64,000 bases of DNA from Nitrospira sp. (GTDB lineage Bacteria > Nitrospirota > Nitrospiria > Nitrospirales > Nitrospiraceae). Both the position numbers and the translations under genes were made by a program. The stretch lies in NCBI GenBank assembly GCA_019636815.1, contig JAHBWT010000008.1, positions 20,426 to 84,425 of the forward strand. Reading direction: 5' to 3'. Positions 1-8,121 of this stretch are shown here, piece by piece (position 1 is the stretch's first letter; each line of letters starts with the position of its first letter). A model generated the notes under the pieces. The model worked only from the letters and a program-made list of their open reading frames with translations. It was not told the DNA's origin and made no database searches.

Positions 1-220
1 CCCCGGCAGGACGGAATCGGTTGATTATAGAATTCGTTGGGGAGGGGGAGGAAAGTGCTGCCTGGTCGTAGTGACCAGGTTCACGAGGCCCAGATGATGT
101 GACGGAGAAATGTTTTTATGGATAGCAAAAGACTGGAGGGCCCTCATTGACATGAAGGCCCCCGGCTTAGTTAATTTCAAATCGGGCCAGGATTAGAAGG
201 TCCTGGCTTGGTGGACGTTC
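1..220. other. Non-coding lead-in with a small hairpin
   Basis: I see no convincing gene here. A short inverted repeat (CCAGGA at 187-192 and TCCTGG at 201-206, 8-base loop) lies just past the stop of the minus-strand gene at 221. It may slow or end transcription of that gene, but no T-run follows on the minus strand, so it is not a clear Rho-independent terminator. Confidence 0.35.
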
Positions 221-421
221 TCAGTGGCCGCCCTTGTGGTCGTCCTTCTTGTCATCGCCGAACGTATCGGCGTGGCCGCCCTTATGCTCGTCTTTCTTGT
301 CGTCACTGTACGTTGCATGCCCGCCCTTATTGCCTTCCTTTCTCTCTTCGCTGGCGAAGGCTGGGGCGCTGAAAGTCACTGCGATTGCCACTGCCATAAC
401 TGCCATTAACATGCGCTTCAT
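221..421 (-). CDS. Small secreted His/Lys/Asp repeat protein
   Basis: This 66-residue protein starts with a classic signal peptide (basic MKR, a hydrophobic stretch to about residue 18, then an AFA-type cleavage site near residue 23). The mature part is only about 43 residues and is almost all charged: two near-identical units with the core DDKKDEHKGGHA / DDKKDDHKGGH, preceded by NKGGHATYS. Spaced His with Asp and Lys suggests a periplasmic metal-binding or buffering role, but that is inference; I recognise no family. A GGGGG-rich ribosome site lies about 8 bases before the ATG. It appears to be a single-gene unit. The repeats could also simply be a low-complexity stress protein. Confidence 0.7.
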   Translation of the reverse strand: MKRMLMAVMAVAIAVTFSAPAFASEERKEGNKGGHATYSDDKKDEHKGGHADTFGDDKKDDHKGGH

Positions 422-610
422 GAGGAAACCCCCTGTAAGAAAGTTATGAAAGTATGTGCCACCTAGTTGACACTAGCTTGGTAGGGGTAAAGGTAGTGCT
501 GGTGTGGCTCAAATTGCAAGGTGAAAAACCGCGACGTGAGCCTCAGCGAAGTGCAAGACCCTTTGTGAGTGCCGAGAGATTCTCGTCTACTGCCGTGGCA
601 GAGTAGGTGG

Positions 611-805
611 TCATCCCCCCGAAATCACCGGTCGGATTTCAACTTGATCTTGGTCCGACAGCATCTCGTCTTCAGTGGCCAATTCGTCCCCACGAATGAC
701 CAAGTGCGCTTCAGCGACGAGATTCAGTTCCCGGAGCAAATCCTTGACCCTCTTCGGTCCTTTGATTTCGATCGAGCGCACAGGATGATTCAGCTGTACA
801 TGCAT
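611..805 (-). CDS. ThiS/MoaD-family sulfur carrier protein
   Basis: This short ubiquitin-like protein ends in Gly-Gly directly before the stop codon, the hallmark of ThiS and MoaD, whose terminal glycine is adenylated and made into a thiocarboxylate that donates sulfur to thiamin, molybdopterin or tungsten/cysteine pathways. The last 60 residues show the expected beta-grasp pattern, including KDLLRELNL and a DQVEIRPVISGG ending. I chose the ATG at 805 because the fold begins with MHVQLNHPVRSIEI; an upstream ATG at 856 would add 17 residues of no family character. Neither start has a strong ribosome site. It follows cca with an 84-base gap, and no activating E1-like partner is adjacent, so which pathway it serves is open. 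Confidence 0.72.
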   Translation of the reverse strand: MHVQLNHPVRSIEIKGPKRVKDLLRELNLVAEAHLVIRGDELATEDEMLSDQDQVEIRPVISGG

Positions 806-889
806 GGGAGCAATGATAAACGGTGCGAAGATCGATGGGCAAGGGGTGATCGCCATGAGAAAAAGCCAACGGCGAGGGAAAAGAACCGG

Positions 890-2275
890 CTAGCAGAGCG
901 TAGAAAACTTGTTTCTTGCGTAAAGAAGCCCTTCTTCCACTGTCGCGAATTCTCCATCGAGTTGGGCTTCGTAGCATTCATCAAGCAGTCGGCCCATGTC
1001 AGGACCGGGCTGAACTCCCAATTCCAACAAGTGACGCCCCATGAGAATTGGGACGGGGGCCTGATCCTCAACCTTCAGCTGCCTCGCGCGGTTCAGTAAC
1101 CACTCGCCCGCCGGGAATCCATCAAACGGTTTTGGCGGACGTCCGGCATGGTCGGCCCTCGCCACACGCACTAAACGGTCGAGACGTTTGACCTGTCGAG
1201 CGAGTCGACGGACGGCGCTGTCCGAAGCCTGTGCCTCATAGAGGGCGTTGGGACGGAGATGGCACAGCACCAGGGGCAAGACCTCGTCCGCCATGTTTTG
1301 CTGGTTGGTCAGCCGTTCGAGAAAACATCTTGCCGGGGTCTCGCCTGCGGGTTCATGCCCGCGGGAGGTAATCCGGCCGTCATCCTCTCTGGTGGTGGCC
1401 GGTTTGCCGAAGTCGTGGCAGAGCACACCCAGTCCCACGATCAAGTCGTCCTGATCATTCCCGGTTCGTTCGGTCGCGAACCAGTCCAAGCAGTGGAGGG
1501 TGTGAATCCATACATCGCCTTCGGGATGCCAAATGGAATCTTGTGGACAGCCCTGCAGTGCCGCGAGTTCCGGATAGAAGCGCAGCCACCCGCATTGATT
1601 CAGGAAGCGCAGGCCCAGCGACGGCGTGCGACCTTGCAGCAGGAGTTTCTTCCATTCTTCCCAGAGGCGTTCACGGGGATGATGGTCTTGCGAGAGGGTT
1701 TGGCACAGGATTACGGTCTCCGGCGCAGCGATCAAGTCAAAACGCGCGGACAGCTGCATCCCACGCAGGACACGCAGCGGGTCTTCGATAAACCGGTGCG
1801 ATACGTGTCGCAAGATGTGGGCGTCGAGGTCCCCCCGTCCGTTGAAGGGATCACGAAGTTCTCTCGTGTCCGGATCCCAAGCCATCGCATTGATGGTGAA
1901 GTCACGTCGGGCAAGGGCCTCGTCGATTGCCATGGCGGGGTCGGCTTGACGTACCGGACCGGAGATCGATGTGCTTTCGTCGATGAGCATCCGGGAAGGG
2001 ATAGAAATGTCGATCGGCAGACCTTGTAGCTTGAATACGGCGAAGGCCTTCCCGACGAATTGGACGGAGAAGTGTTCGGACAGCAGGGCATGGACCTGCC
2101 CAGGTGGGAGTCCGGTGACTTCAATGTCCAGATCGCGGGGCTGTCGACCGAGCACCAGGTCTCGAACACATCCGCCGACCAGCCAGGTTCTTCCACCTTG
2201 ACGGCGAACCGTTTGCTCAATTCTGCGAAGCGCCTCTGCAAGCGTCGGATCCTCAATGCGAAAGCGAACCGGCAT
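890..2275 (-). CDS. cca: CCA tRNA nucleotidyltransferase (HD domain type)
   Basis: The enzyme adds or repairs the 3' CCA of tRNAs from CTP and ATP, or is a close poly(A) polymerase relative of the same fold. The N-terminal nucleotidyltransferase has GGCVRDLVLG (about residues 34-43), the metal-binding DLDIE (48-52) and RRDFTINAM (about 123-131), all family signatures. An RNA-binding middle is followed by an HD phosphohydrolase domain (LCHDFGK near residue 285). Length 461 fits HD-containing members. The ATG abuts the TAG of galT, so the two are surely co-transcribed. The two tRNA genes in this window already encode CCA, so here the enzyme would act mainly in repair of those. Confidence 0.92.
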   Translation of the reverse strand: MPVRFRIEDPTLAEALRRIEQTVRRQGGRTWLVGGCVRDLVLGRQPRDLDIEVTGLPPGQVHALLSEHFSVQFVGKAFAVFKLQGLPIDISIPSRMLIDESTSISGPVRQADPAMAIDEALARRDFTINAMAWDPDTRELRDPFNGRGDLDAHILRHVSHRFIEDPLRVLRGMQLSARFDLIAAPETVILCQTLSQDHHPRERLWEEWKKLLLQGRTPSLGLRFLNQCGWLRFYPELAALQGCPQDSIWHPEGDVWIHTLHCLDWFATERTGNDQDDLIVGLGVLCHDFGKPATTREDDGRITSRGHEPAGETPARCFLERLTNQQNMADEVLPLVLCHLRPNALYEAQASDSAVRRLARQVKRLDRLVRVARADHAGRPPKPFDGFPAGEWLLNRARQLKVEDQAPVPILMGRHLLELGVQPGPDMGRLLDECYEAQLDGEFATVEEGLLYARNKFSTLC

Positions 2276-3280
2276 CTAGAGCTCCGATTCCCGGAGAAAC
2301 TTCGCGGCTTCTTCCGGGGAGACCGGATTGATGTAGAAACCTGTGCCCCACTCAAAGCCCGCCACGTGGGTCAGCTTGGGGATGATTTCCAGGTGCCAGT
2401 GATAGTACTCGCCGGTCTTTTCATGGAGCGGCGAGCTATGGAGGATGAAGTTGTAGGGAGGCCGCGCCAAGATCTTATCCATGCGACGGAGCGACTCCGA
2501 TAAGATGGGAGCCAGAAACTCGAATTGGGTTCGTTGGTTGTCCTCGAAATAGGCGGCATGGCGCTTGGGGAGAATCCACATTTCGAACGGGAAGCGTGGC
2601 GCAAAGGGGGTCACGCATAAGAACTCGGGATTTTCAGCGACGACCCGATCACCGTCCGAGAGATCCTGTCGGAGGATATCGCAGTACATGCAGCGCTCCT
2701 TCTGCTGGTAATGAGTGCGGCATCCGTCGAGCTCATCTTGCACACTCGTCGGGACGATCGGCAAGGCGATGAGTTGAGAGTGGCTATGCTCCAATGTAGC
2801 CCCCGCCGAAGCGCCATGGTTCTTGAAAATAAGGATGTAGCGGAGCCGGACGTCCTTTCTGAGATCAAGCATGCGGTCGCGATAGGCCCACAACAGGTCT
2901 TCAATCCTCTTGGCCGGCAGGTCGGCCAGACTTTCGACATGGCTGGGGGTTTCAATGATAACTTCGTGCGCTCCCACCCCGTTCATGCGATCGTAGAGCC
3001 CGATCCCCTCGCGGCCCATGTCGCCTTCGACCTGCAGCGCCGGAAACTTATTCGGGATGACGCGGACGCTCCAGTTAGGGGAGTTGGCCTCTCCTGGTTG
3101 AGGGCGATAGGCCATGATTTCCTTCGGCGTGAGCCGTTCCTGCCCCGGGCAAAACGGGCAGAGCGTTGCAGAAGCCGGTCGAGCCGACTGCGGCTTGACA
3201 AAATCATGCGGGCGTCCGTTCCGTTCGGTGGAAATGATCACCCAGCGACCGACGATGGGATCACGTCTCAGATCTGGCAT
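2276..3280 (-). CDS. galT: Galactose-1-phosphate uridylyltransferase
   Basis: GalT swaps UMP between UDP-glucose and galactose-1-phosphate in the Leloir pathway through a uridylyl-histidine intermediate. Zinc ligands are visible as CPFC (residues 41-44) and CMYC (about 197-200), and the catalytic histidine lies in HSHSQ (about 165-169), where classical enzymes have HPHGQ. A second HIT-like motif, YYHWHLEIIPK, is near the C terminus. Length 334 is normal. It lies downstream of the GH57 gene (90-base gap) and runs straight into cca. With no galK or galE nearby, it could serve storage glucan or nucleotide-sugar metabolism; related UDP/ADP-sugar phosphorylase activities cannot be excluded. Confidence 0.88.
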   Translation of the reverse strand: MPDLRRDPIVGRWVIISTERNGRPHDFVKPQSARPASATLCPFCPGQERLTPKEIMAYRPQPGEANSPNWSVRVIPNKFPALQVEGDMGREGIGLYDRMNGVGAHEVIIETPSHVESLADLPAKRIEDLLWAYRDRMLDLRKDVRLRYILIFKNHGASAGATLEHSHSQLIALPIVPTSVQDELDGCRTHYQQKERCMYCDILRQDLSDGDRVVAENPEFLCVTPFAPRFPFEMWILPKRHAAYFEDNQRTQFEFLAPILSESLRRMDKILARPPYNFILHSSPLHEKTGEYYHWHLEIIPKLTHVAGFEWGTGFYINPVSPEEAAKFLRESEL

Positions 3281-3370
3281 AGGCTTCCTCGGTATGGTCG
3301 GTGTTGACTACGTCATGTATCGGTTCGTCGATATGAAAATTAATTATGTCCGTTCAGCGTCAGGCGCCGC

Positions 3371-5572
3371 TTATACGCTCCACAGTTCCGCCTCAAAGTC
3401 CGGTCCCGGCACGGTCAGGACGGCGGGCTTGGGGCTAGGGTAGCGAGTCACTTCCAAGCCATGCTCTCGGACGATGATCAACAGATGCACGGCTTGCCCA
3501 GGTTGGAGTTGAACTTCTTTCCAGGGGACACTCAACTCGATAATGGAACGCGAGCTGATCGTTCGATGGCGGCCGATCTCCTGCCACGTGTCCGAAGCCG
3601 TCTGTTGAGACAGGAGGAATTCCCCGGTCTTCTGGAAGGACAGGGGAAAAGTAAGACGAACGGTCGTCTGTGGGCCTTGCATCATAATCGCGACTTCAAG
3701 GCCTTGTTTCTTGGCGGTCGTCTCGTCGGGATCGAATCTGATCACGAACTGATCCAGGCTCCAGCCGAACCGGATGGCCGTAAAGATCCTGTCGGCTTTC
3801 CACATGGCTCCCAGCGGAGGCTGAGTCGTGATGGTGCCGGCACCGTGCCACTCGAAAAAGTCAGTCACCAGTCCGTCGATGGTGGGCGTGAGTAATCGAA
3901 CCGGTAGTCGGACCGAGTCGGATTCAGCGCCGAATCCGACGGTGCAGATCGGGTGGCTCAGTTCATCGGGAGGAGAAAGGCCCATCTGTGTCCACACATT
4001 GCGGAGATGCGTTCTGAAGAGCCGGTCGAACTCCGGTTTGAAATCAGTATCGAAATCATCTCCGTACCACCAGAACCAGTCGCTGCCTTCGGCGGCGTAC
4101 AGTTCCTGCCATGCCGCCTGAGCGCGATCGGGAGGAAGACCGGGGGCTCGCTCCATGAGCGTTGAACGGGTGTGACCGAGCAGGTCCCATCCGTGATTGT
4201 CTTCGTGGTGCCCGATCCAGATTTTGTAGTCGGCATTGATCCACGAGCCTGAGTGCAGACAGGGGAGGTGTTGGGTCGGTGGAACGGAGGAGATAGCCTC
4301 GGACATCGTGGAAGCTTGAGTTGTGCTCTGTCCGGTGTGGTCCAAGTCACGGTTGGTGAAGGTTTGGTACAGGAGTGAAAGAAACCGTTCGCCTCCGTCA
4401 TGATAATGTTCCCACGGGTTTTCGCCGTCCAAAATGATGGGGACGACGATTCGATCTTGCGGCGTATCATGCGAGATGGTCAGGAGCCGCCGGAGGACAT
4501 CTTCAGCCGCAGATTCGGGCGTTGTCTTATGGTAGATGAACCCGAAGGCGTCGGAGAGCTCGCGGTCACGAAAGAGGATCGTGAGAGGCTGTTCGGCCTT
4601 TCCGATCCGGTAGGGCTGAAACAGCGCGGACTGCCGATGCCACGGTCGGTGACACAGTGCCAGAGAGCGGGCGAGGATGCCTTCATCGGTCGCCAGCCAG
4701 CGAAGGCCGGTCTGATGGACGAGGGGAAGCATTTCCGGACAGACCGATCCTTCAGACGGCCATAATCCGGTCGGGGGACGTCCGAATGTCGCTCGGTGGA
4801 ACGCCACTGCCTGCCGAAGTTGGGATTCCGCATCGTCGCGTGCCCGAAAGCGAGTCGGCAACGGGAGGTCGGGTCTCGCGCGCCGGGTGATGTCCGTGTC
4901 GATCACCAGCGGCAGAATAGGATGAAAAAATGGCGTCGTAGTCAGCTCGATCTGTTCGCGATCCATCAGACGTCGATACAGCGGCACGATGTCTTGCACG
5001 ACGAGACGTTGAATCGCCAGAATTTCATGTTTGTCCTCCTCAGTGAAGCCACGATTTTTCTGGCGCAGTGCGGCCAGTCGGGGATACTGTCGGAGAGTGC
5101 CATACCCGAACCAGGCGAGGTTATGCCAGACTTGTAAATCTAATAACTCCTGAGTGGAAAACTGACGGGCTATGCGAGGCAGGTCGTCCCCACGCAGATC
5201 CAGCCCTCGTTTCACCAGCAATTCATGGTATCGTGGGTAGGGGCGCACCATCGTTGCCCGGTTGGCTGAAAAGAAATAACGGACGAGGAAGGCCTTTTCC
5301 TCAAGAGTCAGGTCGACTGCCGGCCGCTGGGCATGTTCAAGAAAGAGGTCGAGGACCTTGCCGCTCCCGATTTCCTGTAACTGCAAGAGGAGCGACGGGG
5401 TAAAATTAAACGTGGCGTGTACCTCTGGGAATTGGTCTAGGAGGTAGGCCATATCATAATAGGCCTTGGTCGCATGCAGGCGTACCCAGGGCATGCTGGC
5501 CGAGCCAACCAGTGGATCGGTGTAGTAGGGTTGGTGCATATGCCAGAAAAAACATACGTGGAGATGCTTCAT
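3371..5572 (-). CDS. Glycoside hydrolase family 57 protein
   Basis: GH57 enzymes hydrolyse or transfer alpha-glucans (amylase, amylopullulanase, 4-alpha-glucanotransferase). The protein opens with the family motif WHMHQPYY (about residues 10-17), has GLWPSEGSVCPE (around 269-280, the Glu near 274 in the nucleophile position) and ILDGENPWE (around 380-386, the Asp in the acid/base position). About 733 residues, with a C-terminal region after about 550 that looks like a beta-rich accessory domain. I prefer the ATG at 5572 because conserved sequence begins at MKHLHV; the upstream in-frame start adds 12 residues. No signal peptide is seen, so it is probably cytoplasmic and acts on storage glycogen. 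Exact specificity cannot be read from sequence. Confidence 0.88.
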   Translation of the reverse strand: MKHLHVCFFWHMHQPYYTDPLVGSASMPWVRLHATKAYYDMAYLLDQFPEVHATFNFTPSLLLQLQEIGSGKVLDLFLEHAQRPAVDLTLEEKAFLVRYFFSANRATMVRPYPRYHELLVKRGLDLRGDDLPRIARQFSTQELLDLQVWHNLAWFGYGTLRQYPRLAALRQKNRGFTEEDKHEILAIQRLVVQDIVPLYRRLMDREQIELTTTPFFHPILPLVIDTDITRRARPDLPLPTRFRARDDAESQLRQAVAFHRATFGRPPTGLWPSEGSVCPEMLPLVHQTGLRWLATDEGILARSLALCHRPWHRQSALFQPYRIGKAEQPLTILFRDRELSDAFGFIYHKTTPESAAEDVLRRLLTISHDTPQDRIVVPIILDGENPWEHYHDGGERFLSLLYQTFTNRDLDHTGQSTTQASTMSEAISSVPPTQHLPCLHSGSWINADYKIWIGHHEDNHGWDLLGHTRSTLMERAPGLPPDRAQAAWQELYAAEGSDWFWWYGDDFDTDFKPEFDRLFRTHLRNVWTQMGLSPPDELSHPICTVGFGAESDSVRLPVRLLTPTIDGLVTDFFEWHGAGTITTQPPLGAMWKADRIFTAIRFGWSLDQFVIRFDPDETTAKKQGLEVAIMMQGPQTTVRLTFPLSFQKTGEFLLSQQTASDTWQEIGRHRTISSRSIIELSVPWKEVQLQPGQAVHLLIIVREHGLEVTRYPSPKPAVLTVPGPDFEAELWSV

Positions 5573-5681
5573 CGATGGATGGTTTCCCTCGCCTCCGAAG
5601 TATGTCATAGGGGTGGTGGGCCTGCAATCTGCAGCTGCAATCCGTAGCGTGTCGTCGTACTGATTACCATGAGGGATTGAG

Positions 5682-6083
5682 ATGTTGATATTTCTTCGGT
5701 ATTGGGGGCCGGTGTGTGCCTATGCCGGCGTCATTTTTTATTTGTCCTCGTTGTCCCATCCGGAAGAACATTTGCCGATTGTCAGTCATTTCAGCGATAA
5801 GGTCTTGCATGCCGTGGAGTACGCGGTATTCGGCGCACTATGTTTTCGGGCCTTCCAAGGGACTCTGAATGCCTCGTGGAGGCGGTGGTCGATTCCACTG
5901 GCTATTGTAGTGGCGTCGTTCTATGGGGCGACCGACGAATTTCATCAGTCATTCGTTCCGTTCCGGTATTCGCATGTGCTCGATTGGGTGGCCGACACGA
6001 TTGGCGCCATACTCGGTGTTCTTGCCATGCATCGAGCAGTCAATTTCAGACCGGCGAACTCGATTCCCGAAGTGTGGCCATAG
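5682..6083 (+). CDS. VanZ-family membrane protein
   Basis: A 133-residue integral membrane protein with about four hydrophobic segments. It carries the VanZ-family signature GATDEFHQSFVPFR (around residues 86-99) followed by conserved D and AD-x-x-G residues in the last helix. VanZ-like proteins are linked to glycopeptide tolerance and cell-envelope processes, but the biochemical role of most members is unknown. It is divergent from the GH57 gene and lies 60 bases before amgK, so the envelope/peptidoglycan theme is at least consistent. Confidence 0.85.
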   Translation: MLIFLRYWGPVCAYAGVIFYLSSLSHPEEHLPIVSHFSDKVLHAVEYAVFGALCFRAFQGTLNASWRRWSIPLAIVVASFYGATDEFHQSFVPFRYSHVLDWVADTIGAILGVLAMHRAVNFRPANSIPEVWP

Positions 6084-6143
6084 CCAGACCGAATAAGGTG
6101 TCTTCGTGACAAGGCGCAGGGTGCTCGGTATAATCCCTCAGCT

Positions 6144-7247
6144 ATGGCGACGGCGAACCCAGCACTTCCCAAATCTCCATTACCTCCTCCCGATCGCGCT
6201 CTTGTCGCACAGACCATTCAGGCGCACCTTCCTCCCGGCTTGGTGTTCAGGGAATTGGCTCCGTTGGCGGGGGATGCGTCGAATCGGCGGTACTACCGCG
6301 CCATCATGACGGGTGGACCACCGCATTCCGTAATCGTGATGCAGCTGGCCGAACCGGAAGCGTTCAAGCAGTCGGAAGAGGCAGTCAGCGGCGCGGTGCA
6401 TCAAATTTCAGAACTGCCGTTCACCAATATCATGGTTCATCTCGCCAAGGCGAATGTTCCTGTCCCGACGCTGCTTCACTATGATCGAGCCGCCGGATTG
6501 CTGTATCTCGAAGATTTTGGAGATGTGACGTTGGCGGAGGCCGTCAGCCGCGCGGATGCTCCGAATCTAGAGTCTCGCTACAAACAAGCCATCAATGTGC
6601 TGGTACAGATGCAATTCAACGCGACCACTCCGGCAGACCCTGGATGTCTGGCGTTTCACCGGAGTTTCGACGTGCCCTTACTCATGTGGGAGTTCGATCA
6701 TTTCTTGGAGTACGGGATTGAGGCTCGCCATGGCGCTCCCTTACCCGACGGGGAGACGACGGCGATTCGGCGCGAGTGTGAACGCATTGCCGACGTGTTG
6801 GCTTCCCAGCCTCGTGTCTTCACGCATCGCGATTACCACTCGCGCAACTTGATGGTCGACGGACTGCGGCTTGGCGTCATTGATTTTCAGGATGCCTTGA
6901 TGGGGCCGGCGACCTATGACTTGGCGTCGCTCTTGCGGGATGCGTACATTCAGCTCGACGAAGCCCTCATCGACGATTTGGTGGCCTACTATCTTGATCA
7001 ATTGGCGGAACGCCGTTTCGTCTGGGCCAACCGCGCCGCGTTTCGCCGCCTGTTCGACCTGACGTGTATTCAGCGAAATCTGAAAGCCGCCGGCCGGTTT
7101 GTCTATATCGATCGAGTCAAGGGCAATCCCAAATTCCTGGACGATGTCCCTCGCGTCTTGGGCTATGTCAAGCGAAACCTCCGCAAATACCCCGAACTGG
7201 AGACGCTCCGGAGACACATCACCCCGTATGTGCCAGAATTGCAGTAG
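6144..7247 (+). CDS. amgK: Sugar-amino kinase of the AmgK type (APH fold)
   Basis: The protein has the aminoglycoside-phosphotransferase kinase fold: catalytic loop THRDYHSRNLMV (around residues 227-238), followed by the metal-binding IDFQDALMGPATYDLASL (around 245-262). In Pseudomonas and Caulobacter, AmgK phosphorylates the anomeric carbon of N-acetylmuramate and N-acetylglucosamine, and MurU then makes UDP-MurNAc, salvaging peptidoglycan. Here a MurU-like gene follows 80 bases downstream in the same direction, which strongly supports that assignment over antibiotic resistance. Length 367 fits. Between the two genes lies a block of heptamer repeats that starts on the last base of this stop codon. 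Confidence 0.82.
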   Translation: MATANPALPKSPLPPPDRALVAQTIQAHLPPGLVFRELAPLAGDASNRRYYRAIMTGGPPHSVIVMQLAEPEAFKQSEEAVSGAVHQISELPFTNIMVHLAKANVPVPTLLHYDRAAGLLYLEDFGDVTLAEAVSRADAPNLESRYKQAINVLVQMQFNATTPADPGCLAFHRSFDVPLLMWEFDHFLEYGIEARHGAPLPDGETTAIRRECERIADVLASQPRVFTHRDYHSRNLMVDGLRLGVIDFQDALMGPATYDLASLLRDAYIQLDEALIDDLVAYYLDQLAERRFVWANRAAFRRLFDLTCIQRNLKAAGRFVYIDRVKGNPKFLDDVPRVLGYVKRNLRKYPELETLRRHITPYVPELQ

Positions 7248-7320
7248 AGGACTGAGGACTGAGGGCTGAGGGCTGAGCATCGGACCATCGACTCAGCACC
7301 CGGTACTCCGTCCTCAGCAC
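7247..7320. repeat. Heptamer tandem repeat with inverted partner
   Basis: Heptamers GAGGACT, GAGGACT, GAGGGCT, GAGGGCT and a decayed fifth run from 7247 to 7281. After a short spacer come units of the opposite sense (ACTCAGC and relatives, 7291-7320), giving a long imperfect hairpin. The block fills the amgK-murU gap. The same heptamer family recurs at 22663-22690. Such short tandem repeats are known as dispersed elements in several bacterial groups; function is unknown. Confidence 0.75.
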
Positions 7321-7327
7321 GGATCGC

Positions 7328-8086
7328 GTGAAGGCCATGATTCTTGCGGCGGGTCTTGGGACCCGCCTCAGACCCTTGACGAACACCATTCCCAAGCCCC
7401 TCTTGCCGGTGGGAGGAACTCCACTCATTGTCTGGAACGTCCTGCTGCTGAAACGGCATGGGTTTCGTGAGGTCGTCGTGAATCTTCATCATCTCGGTCC
7501 GATGATCGAGCAGGTCCTGGGTGATGGTTCGAAATTCGGCGTTCGGATGATTTACTCACATGAACCGGTCATCTTGGGCACGGGGGGAGGAATCAAACAA
7601 GCTGAACCTCATTTTTCAGGCGAGCCGGTGTTGATCCTGAACGGAGATACGCTTGTCGAGGTGGATCTCGGGGCCATCTGGGATCTCCATCGAACGCGTC
7701 ATGCGGCGGCAACATTGGTGCTGCGAGAGGATCGAGATGCGGTGAAGTGGGGGCTCGTCGAGGTGGGAGACGATAATCAGATTGTGCGCATCAAGGGCAG
7801 AGGTCTTCCATCCCCGTCTCCAGCCATTCCCAGGATGTTCGCCGGGATTCACATTTTACATCCTCGCCTTCTTCAGAAGGTACCGAAGGGGGTTGCTTCT
7901 TCGATCGTCGATCCTTACATAGCGGCCATTGAACGAGGCGAACGAATCCTCGGGTACGATCTCCATGGCTACTGGTCGGATATTGGAACCGCCGAGCGGT
8001 ACGCGCAGGCGGAGAAAGATGCGCGGGCCGGACTGATTCGCCTCGTTGATCGCCAGCCTCTTGAGCCGCATACGCCGCACAACTGA
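7328..8086 (+). CDS. murU: MurNAc/sugar-1-phosphate uridylyltransferase (MurU-like)
   Basis: The nucleotidyltransferase signature AAGLGTRLRPLT opens the protein (residues 7-18), followed by PKPLLPVGG, and a metal-binding Asp in LNGDTLVEVD (around 103-112). MurU joins UTP and MurNAc-1-phosphate to UDP-MurNAc. Length 252 is right for MurU and shorter than GlmU or glucose-1-phosphate thymidylyltransferases with extra domains. The GTG at 7328 is the best start because the family begins MKAMILAAG; an ATG nine bases later is possible. Its pairing with the AmgK-like kinase is the main support; on sequence alone mannose-1-phosphate guanylyltransferase or similar enzymes are close. Confidence 0.8.
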   Translation: MKAMILAAGLGTRLRPLTNTIPKPLLPVGGTPLIVWNVLLLKRHGFREVVVNLHHLGPMIEQVLGDGSKFGVRMIYSHEPVILGTGGGIKQAEPHFSGEPVLILNGDTLVEVDLGAIWDLHRTRHAAATLVLREDRDAVKWGLVEVGDDNQIVRIKGRGLPSPSPAIPRMFAGIHILHPRLLQKVPKGVASSIVDPYIAAIERGERILGYDLHGYWSDIGTAERYAQAEKDARAGLIRLVDRQPLEPHTPHN

Positions 8087-8121
8087 ACACGAGGCTATCT
8101 CGATCTGCTTGATGGCTGCGG

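Noticed and set aside
569..1099. Plus-strand frame opposite thiS-like and cca genes
   Set aside because: Antisense to the clear nucleotidyltransferase/HD gene and the diglycine carrier.
6144..7247. Aminoglycoside resistance kinase
   Set aside because: The fold is shared, but the adjacent MurU-like gene points to peptidoglycan recycling rather than drug resistance.
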